From Phoronis australis (lineage: Eukaryota; Phoronida; Phoronidae), in assembly GCA_002633005.1 (NCBI GenBank), contig NMRA01000339.1, forward strand, positions 332,510 to 396,509: a stretch of DNA of 64,000 bases, read 5' to 3'. A model generated the notes under the pieces. That model did not search any database and was not told where the DNA came from. It worked only from the letters and a program-made list of their open reading frames with translations. Shown one piece after another: positions 47,623-64,000 of this stretch. The stretch's first letter is position 1; each line of letters starts with the position of its first letter. The translations under genes and the position numbers were made by a program.

Positions 47623-50600
47623 ATGCCGAAGCATCTGCCAGATGAAGAACCTGCAAAGGGCCCTAAGCCTGCATGTGAAGGACTAAAGATTGATTTGAAG
47701 AACTGTCTTCTTCAAAGTGATTGTGTTCGTGTTGTGAGTATCTATGGTTTGAATTTATTTTTATAGTTTTGGTGATTGTGTCATGTCCCTAAAATGCCTA
47801 TCTTGGCAGTAGAGACGGTGATGCTGCCATAGGGCCTTCATACACTGGACGATTTTGGTGAATTGTGCCTCACACTGATTAAACCATCAAAGTCCTTTTG
47901 CGCATAGAGGGACACCTTAAGAGGCCATCGATGTCTATATTTATTCCTTCCAACTCAAACAAATACTCCAGTAACATATTTATTCAAGCAGTCATTCGTT
48001 CAGTTGCCCAAATCGACTATTGCACATCGACTGCACATGCCAGTGGATATGACTTTATTTTATGGGAGTATTTGTTCGAGTTGGAAGGATTTAATGTCAT
48101 CAATGGCCTCTTGCCTAGTTACGTTCAAAAGGTATACTTACAGCAACGTGACTTTGATGGTTTAATCAGCTTGAGGCATAAGTAGCTGAAAAGTTTTTGA
48201 CATATGAAGGCCTTATGGGAACATCACCATCTCTGCTGCTGATGCGCAATATCTGAAAGTTTCAGATGAATCCAGGCAGCCATATCTGATCTATTATGTT
48301 ATGAATAGCCAAATTTGGCCATTTTTAGGGTGCTACATAATCTAAACTGCTGTTTTGAACCCCTTTTCGGTACGGGACACTTACTGTTCAGCCAACTGGT
48401 TCAAGTACAAGAAAGATTTGCTGAATTCGAATCTTGCAGATCTATTTTTCATGCTTGTGGAAAATTGCCAAACTCGAGAATGAATAGTAAGACGTTTGTG
48501 GAGAAATTGAAATAACCAAATATCTTGTATTTTTTTGTTTTTAGCATGGATACACGCCAAAGGAATGCTTACAGTTAAAGAGTGGACCTGTGCCGACAGA
48601 ATGTTCCCTGTTGAGGACGTCCTTTTTTGAATGTAAAAGGTCCATTGTAAGTGAATGAGGAATACATACTGTTACAGGTTGTTAAAAACTTTGATTGCGA
48701 AATGTTGAGCTGCATTTAGACAAGTCATGCTGTGTTGCAGAGTGGTGACATTTTTTCAACATGTGTTAAGGGACAATAAAACTTGCGGCTTCTGTCAAAG
48801 CTTTCAATTTAGGACAATTACAGTGGTAAAATCAGACTCATGTTGTTCAATAGATCCAAGGCTTGCGACCAGGCGCACTAATTTGCTTGTTACGGCAGGT
48901 TGGTTCAATTCCATTTCAAACTATATAAATCATTAGGACTCTGTGCAACCTTTCAATAGAGCTGTAGAAATTTTCAAATTCAATTCTTGACTAAGTCACC
49001 TTAGAAGCTGAGTGCAGAAATGACGGTGATGACTTTCTACCATGTATATTTACTTCTTGCAGACGTAATGGGCAGGGGTGTTCCTTAACAGAGTGAAAAG
49101 TAACTTTCTCTCCATAAACCGTGTTTTGCTCGATTGACCATTTCCAATCCTAAATATACTGATCTAAAAATTAAGGGCAACCAATACCTGGTCTTGGAAG
49201 TAAAATTCCTATTTCAAGATCAGCATTGCCCAAACAAAATGCTGTATAACAACACAAATAAGCAAGCTGAGACAACATTCTGTTTACCGGTTGTGGCTTG
49301 TAATGAGACCCATTGTGATTCCTCTTTCCAGTTATTCAAGTCATGGTGCATTTACTTGCATTCAGTTGTTTTGACAGTGAATTTTCATTCATTTTTCATA
49401 TTCTCTTGGCATGTGTTCTTAGCTGATTGTTTTGTGTGTTTTATGCAGAAAACGCACAAAAAATCAAAATTTTGCTTTTGATTTATGTTTAACTTCAGAT
49501 ATCAAACCTTAATAAGGCAACTCTTGCAAGACAAGTTACTCCTGACCAATTAAGACTTGACAATTATTAGCCGAGTCTGGTTTGGATACTAACACTGTTT
49601 AATGAGTACTCATCAGACTTGAAGTGTTAACATAGTTACATGTATAAGGAAATGGGAAAATGTCAATTTGAGAAATTATTTCTTTTGCTTGAAGCTGAAT
49701 AAGCATTAAGTTTTCTCCAGTATGGTCCATCCAGACAATAGGCCTTCTAAATTTGTATTTTTGAGACTTTTCGTTGTCAAACTTTAAAAACTTTGTGGTC
49801 ATGGAAAATTAACTCCATAAGCTTAACATTTTCAATAGCACACAATCTATTATTAAACAAAATATTCCTGTTGCACCTTATTATTGTCTCAGCAAGTCCT
49901 GGGAATTGTCCCCTTAAGTGATTGCTATTTTATTAACACTGCTGTAACACTGCATATATTCCACTTTCAATTGACAAATGTACACCCTTTGTATATTCAG
50001 ATTGAACACAGTGTTGATTCCGAGAATGCCCTTTTCTGAATTTACGGCCTGTGCTTGTCTGCAGAAAATTCCATTTAGTTGTCGCTCAAGGAAGATGGTC
50101 TAATTATTACATTTACGTACAAATTTAAGACTTTGGCCGCCTATGGAAAGCCAAAGCGAAAAAAAATTCAAGAATTCAAAACTTAACAGGACCAAAAAAC
50201 AACTCAAACTCAGAATTTATCATGTCAGGACCTATAATTTTTCATGCTAAGATGAAAATTTAACACATCATGACCGAGAATGTATCACGTCAGGACAAAC
50301 AATTTTCATGCCAGGAGTTCACGTGACCATCCACAAGCAAATCTAATATGTCCAAGTGTACATTGGCGTGGAAGACATAAGAAATTCAAGCCCATTGTCA
50401 CAATATGATTGGGCTAAACCCCTTGTGTACCTGGTATAGACGTCATCACCTTGAGGGGCCACATGCTTGTGGATGGTCAAGTGGCCTCATGACATGAACA
50501 TTTTCTGACGTGATAAATTTTTGGTTTTGACATATTGAATTTTGGTAATGTTCTTTTTGTTTTGCTGTGTTAAAATGATTTATGGACTGGTTTTAATTCT

Positions 50601-50973
50601 TGCATAAGTGATAGTTCTGGCTCGACGAATTTTTGAACCTGCAAAATTAAAGCAATATTTTGGTCTGTTTTTAAAACTTGCATAGAAAATATGTCCTTGA
50701 ATTTTTCTCTTTTGGCTCTCCGTAACCACCACCTTGCGCATTTCCGTGTAACGTTGTAAGTATGCCTGGAACTTGCTGTGGTACAATTCCAGCATGCAAT
50801 TTTGGTTAGCATATGGCAGCCATTGACTACTTCCACCAATACATTCATCATGATGACCACAGTTGCTTATCAGTTGTCTATGATTTATGATGAAACTTAC
50901 ATGTATGTTATCTGTAGGTGTTGTCTTACAGCTGGACATGAGGACACGCTTCAGAGGACGTAAAGGTTACTGA
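47623..50973 (+). CDS. COA5: COA5 (PET191), cytochrome c oxidase assembly factor (84 aa)
   Basis: Exons 47623-47733 (donor GTGAGT), 48545-48646 (donor GTAAGT) and 50932-50973 (stop TGA 50971-50973), all joined in phase 0, give 84 residues; the human protein has 74. Start MPKHLPDEEP. Cysteines at 18/28 and 57/67 form twin CX9C motifs, with more at 34 and 45. Landmarks are CEGLKIDLKNCLLQSDCV, FFECKRS and the C-terminal RTRFRGRKGY. By family knowledge this is a mitochondrial intermembrane-space protein needed to assemble complex IV. The loop between Cys45 and Cys57 is longer than in the human protein and accounts for part of the extra length. It lies head to head with UNC50, an arrangement I recall from the human genome, and converges on PCCB. 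Confidence 0.93.
47815..48230. mobile_element. Complete foldback element in COA5 intron 1
   Basis: The left arm, from about 47826 (GGGCCTTCATACACTGG, then GAATTGTGCCTCACACTGAT and AAACCATCAAAGTCC), pairs with the right arm ending about 48225 (TTTGATGGTTTAATCAGCTT, GAGGCATAAGTAGCTGAAAA, ATATGAAGGCC). The inner part CCTTCCAACTCAAACAAATA also pairs with ATTTGTTCGAGTTGGAAGG. The arms are about 150 bp long. Reading frames across it are chance. Confidence 0.8.
50220..50545. repeat. Inverted repeat in COA5 intron 2
   Basis: About 50275-50340 (GTATCACGTCAGGACAAACA ... GTGACCATCCACAAGCA) pairs with about 50470-50525 (TGCTTGTGGATGGTCAAGTG ... TTTTCTGACGTGATAAA). Probably an old MITE. The rest of this intron (48647-50931) shows nothing else I recognise. 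Confidence 0.6.
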
Positions 50974-51365
50974 GATGGAATTGTATTGCAAATGGGATGA
51001 AGCTCAATCTGTCAAGCAAGGTGCAGCCATTGCTTACTGTAGTTTGGGACAACAGTGCCTTGTGTTACGACTATTTATCTTTGGAATCCGATTGTTATGT
51101 GGAGGGAAACGACACAGGTTGTGATTAAATCAGTATAACAATCCCATTCTTTCCATGCAAGACCCCTCAGACAGTGGCATACAAACTTTGTTAACGGAGG
51201 AACACACCATAATGATTCTGGACTGACAGTGTTTCCTTCTCTGTAGTGGCCAAACATCAAGTCAACTAGTATGACTGATAACCTTGTGACTAAATTTTTT
51301 CATGATGCCACAAATTAATTTGTGTTTCTGCGCAGTAAAACAGATTTCTAAATGTTTTAAAAAGT

Positions 51366-51384
51366 TTTATTAATATCAAATAAA
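51366..51384. terminator. Back-to-back polyadenylation signals between COA5 and PCCB
   Basis: TTTATT at 51366-51371 is AATAAA on the minus strand (PCCB direction) and AATAAA at 51379-51384 is on the plus strand (COA5 direction). The two convergent transcripts would therefore overlap slightly. It is about 400 nt past the COA5 stop and about 1.5 kb past the PCCB stop. Confidence 0.5.
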
Positions 51385-52834
51385 CTTGTTTCAATAGCAA
51401 CCATGGAAGTTTAACCTAAACCAGGTCCCACGAGGGAATACAAAACAGATGCACGGCTCTTTAAAATGCAACATCTAAAGCAGTAAATCATACAAATTTG
51501 ACTGCATTCCCTCTGTACTCTTTACAGGCATTATTTTTAGAGAAACTAGATTCAGATTATGCTAAACATACACCTATGCTAAGCAGTTCTAATTAATAAA
51601 AGGCCTGCAAACACTGTTCCAGCTGTGACGTTGCTTGAAATTCGCAGTTTCCTGAATCTTTGTTAACAGGAATTCAGAACAAGATAGATTTGAAATCTGT
51701 CCTTTTATTCTTTCGCTGAAGCACAGTACAGTACTCCAATGGGTGCAAGTTCAGGGATATTGCATGCATATACTGTCCTTTATTAGGTCCAAGCGAACAT
51801 TTAGCATGGAAATATCACTACTCGTACTATTACTGAAAGTGTTACAACCAAAACGTTACTTTTTTCACCATTTTAAGTGCCATGCAATGCCATATTTGAT
51901 TACCAGTTTTGACTCGCCATTTAGAGATGAAACCTTTTGTTTTGGTTCTTTAATACGGGGAGTTAATTAGTGTTACAGCTTGTGCATGGGACTTACAGTT
52001 TAACAGAACCAGTTCAGGAACACACCCAAATGGCATTAGGTAGAAACATTCATTCACAAGGAATACGGACATAACAATGAAGCCTGTCTACACTGTTCTT
52101 CGCTGCTTTAAATTTACACAGGAACATCAAGAGCTGCAAACCAATGGATCACTTTAGAACATTAAAAAACCAACATAAAAATGAAGACCATAAGAAATGA
52201 AGCTGTGTATATGACACATGTAAATTCATCAGTGACAGAAAAATTGTAACACTTTAAACTATTAAGAGAACTGATCATTTCATCTTCAATTACACAAAAC
52301 GTTTTTCATCACTCCTCAATGAAGACAGCTGACCATTGTAACAACACAAGCTTGTACCCTTTCTGGAATTTCCCAAAGTGCCAAATTACTCAAAATACTT
52401 GGCGTGTGACAACATTAATGAAAACCTCAAACTAATGAGCAATGGCCTTCCAACTTGATGGAAATAACGGGTAAAAATAATGCACAAGCATCTCAGCCAA
52501 GTTCTTAGTGCTCTGACTTTAATGTTACGTAGGAAATGACATGTGGCAATCAAAATCATTTTTTTAAATGTATGCACACAATGTTCTCCAGTTTCCCAAC
52601 AACGATGACAAGTATTCAGAAATTGCCAACAACTACGGAGAAACGGACAAAAAATCCTTATTAGTTAGAACATTAATGCAGTTTGGTCTAACATTCGTGG
52701 AAATGAAGATGTAACGCAAAACTAGATTCTGCTTTTGCCTTCAAAAACGAAACTATCCAGCAATAATTTTCAACATGTGCATTCACCAACGAGCACTTAA
52801 CAAAATGCAAAGTCCACCACCTCAACAACACGAC
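51385..52834 (-). other. Probable PCCB 3' UTR
   Basis: Lies between the PCCB stop and the minus-strand polyadenylation hexamer. AT-rich, no coding exon seen in either direction. Confidence 0.45.
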
Positions 52835-61727
<8,893 letters not shown>

Positions 61728-64000
61728 CTACAAATAAAAAAATCAATACCACGATGACTACACAATCAGTAATGAGCAATCAGAGATGTTAGGTCACAGG
61801 TTGAGACAAAACTACAACCAAGAAAATGTTGTAATTAGAAAGATTTAGGTGACCCTAGGGAAAACGGTGTCTTCCATACTGGCAATATTTTCCTTTGCGG
61901 GTACACCCCTTGCAGCCCCTCCCTGTTTCACCTCTACCTGCTTCAACATTGGCAAGAGCATTATTAATTTCTTAATTAAAACAACCCCTTCCCACTAAAG
62001 CTGACATTTAGGGTAACGCCACTCCATGAGAACACTTAAATTTAGTCTTGCATTGAAGTTGGATACACATTAGATAATAAGCCCACAATAAAAAGGTGGA
62101 TTTAACAGTAGAGCATCGACTCATGGGAACACTTAAAGCTGCACTTCCTCCCGTTGAGCAGACTAAAAATGAAAATCGAATAATGCCTTTTAGTCAATGA
62201 AATCGATCTCATAAAACTCCTTATCATGACTATATTCTACTTCCAATACCATTAAGAACATCAAAACCATCAGTGACTCTGGAAAACATTTCAGAGTTTA
62301 TTGGGGTTCGCCAACCCCATAATCAACAATGGCGCATTGCCTGTGCCATGAGTTGCCATTAACAATTCGAGATCACATTGGCACGACAATGTTTTTAAAT
62401 CACCAAAATGCTTCAGTTAAAGATTCCAATATTGACTGCAATGAAATGCCCCAGCTTCGGTGTCATCAAAAGTTATCACCAAATGTCGCCTTCAACAACG
62501 TCACATCACTTAATTTTAACTCCTTCAAATATTCCCTGTTTTATGACCTCCATATACATAACCATTGCATTTCAATAGTTACCTGAACAATTAGTCAAAA
62601 AGACATGAACTTGACTCTTCATACAGAAAAATTACTAGGCAATCATACATTTAGTAACTCAACAGTCTCCACAACAGGTTCAGACTAGTCACTGTGCAGA
62701 GTATTGAAAGATTAGTCATTACTTAAGCACAACATTTTTGTTTTTTGATACCATTTCAATTAATTTATTCCAAGACTTAATACACAAGCTCCCCACAGTG
62801 TGAACATGGACACGTACATGAATTTTTTAATTCCAATCCAATTTCAATTTTCTGTTATGGAGAACACTAACTGCAACTTGTGATAACCTAGCAGATCCTA
62901 GCATCACTCAGGCAAAAACTTGAGGCTGGATTAAAAGTTAAACAGAAAGATCATGTTAAGGCTATGTAGAGTATGTACGACCTTATGTTGGTGTAGCTCT
63001 ACACGTCAAAAACTTCTGAAAGTGGATAGCTCATAGAATTTGATTTTTGACTTTATACTAATCAGCAACTACGTGATTCACATGACCCTGTGAGTAAAAT
63101 TTAACAGAAACGTTAAAGATTCATCCATAGCAAAACACTGGATCACTTGACCAAATTTCGTTCTGATATAAATGTTCGAGATGAAATGTCACAAATGATG
63201 TTTGAGAGTTTTCTAAATTATCATTTCGTTTTGTTTCATACAACTTCTAATGTTTTTCAAAAATTCATAACCAGTAATCTTTTGATAGCTTCTCATGCAA
63301 AAGTGGAAAACTTTAAAAACAATGTCTAACAGTGTTTTGTAGAACAGTACACAAAGCATGGCGCCTGGAAGTTTCATATGGATCATATCGGCTATTTCTA
63401 AGATATGATGTCAAATGATCGTCACATCTGACCATTTTTCACGAGTCCTAAAGCTAATTCCAAGATGGCGTTGCTGCTTACAATGACAATTGATGCATCC
63501 CTAGCATAGTTTAGTACACAATGTGGTATATCCGCAGAACTTACTTTAATACCTGTTATTTTCAATTCTTCTGTCTGGGACACAATATGGTGGTCAGGAG
63601 AAATTTCACTTTGTCACATTTCTCAACAAAAAAAAACACTTTCAGGAAAATTTACTGTTGGCATGTTTTGCATGGTGCAGCTATTACCAAACAACGTTTA
63701 GTATAATTTTGAGCATTTGCAACAATGTGGTAAGCCTTGGAAAATTAGAAATAACACAAAGTCAGGTAATTATTTTTGTCCCAAATTGAATAATTTTTAC
63801 AGTGGCAGAAAATTCTTTTATTACCACTCTAACTACTATCAGACAATGGTTTAAGAAATTAAGAGCATTTGCAACAAAGTTAGAAGTTTTGTAAATATAT
63901 ACAAAAGTCCAATAATTATAATACCACTAATTTATTTATTGTTCAAAATTATTGATATTAGCAACTGATTTTAGTGAATTGAACTCGCAGGAAAAGGCTT
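61728..64000 (-). other. PCCB intron, open at the right edge
   Basis: No upstream PCCB exon (the segment preceding the VNNEDVTQ exon) is found on the minus strand here, so the intron continues past the window. Frames in this AT-rich stretch have no recognisable domain. Confidence 0.6.

Overview
This is invertebrate animal nuclear DNA. Genes are split into short exons by long AT-rich introns with GT-AG junctions, and there are many old non-LTR retrotransposon pieces, foldback elements and assembly gaps. Protein matches are to conserved animal genes. The species is not determinable from sequence alone; a highly polymorphic marine invertebrate such as a lancelet or hemichordate would fit, but that is inference. 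Layout: (1) 1-1588, plus strand: last exons of a receptor-type tyrosine phosphatase whose second domain has lost its catalytic residues. (2) 2166-5212: two degenerate minus-strand LINE pieces. (3) 6491-10757, plus strand: a two-exon HHxxxDG acyltransferase of 447 residues, followed at about 12066-12408 by a broken relic of a related gene. (4) 15612-18508: foldback elements, a 529-bp Harbinger-like deletion derivative, and a small minus-strand gene for a single-pass, probably mitochondrial protein (17012-17355). (5) 18757-31133, plus strand: VPS36, a subunit of ESCRT-II, all ten coding exons, 384 residues. (6) 37759-44377, minus strand: UNC50, seven coding exons including one of 26 nt, 277 residues. 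VPS36 and UNC50 converge tail to tail. (7) 47623-50973, plus strand: COA5 (PET191), three exons, 84 residues, head to head with UNC50. (8) 52835-61727, minus strand: the C-terminal 307 residues of PCCB, mitochondrial propionyl-CoA carboxylase beta, which runs off the right edge and converges on COA5. The most striking structure is repeated duplication of gene pieces together with their introns: VPS36 exons 6-7 (24533-25145 and 27955-28550), VPS36 exons 8-10 plus the UNC50 last exon (29865-32383 and 35320-37901), and three PCCB exons (54042-55675 and 56224-58388). Coding differences between copies are nearly all synonymous, introns differ by small substitutions and insertions, and assembly joins (N at 26585, N at 34821, N run 55980-56147) lie between the copies, two of them exactly at a block edge. 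The simplest reading is that two divergent haplotypes were laid end to end in the assembly; real tandem duplication is the alternative. No operon, CRISPR array or defence system is present, and I did not find a clearly new biological system. The best biological leads are the dead phosphatase domain, the animal HHxxxDG acyltransferase with its decayed paralog, and a GT/GC splice-donor difference between the PCCB copies.
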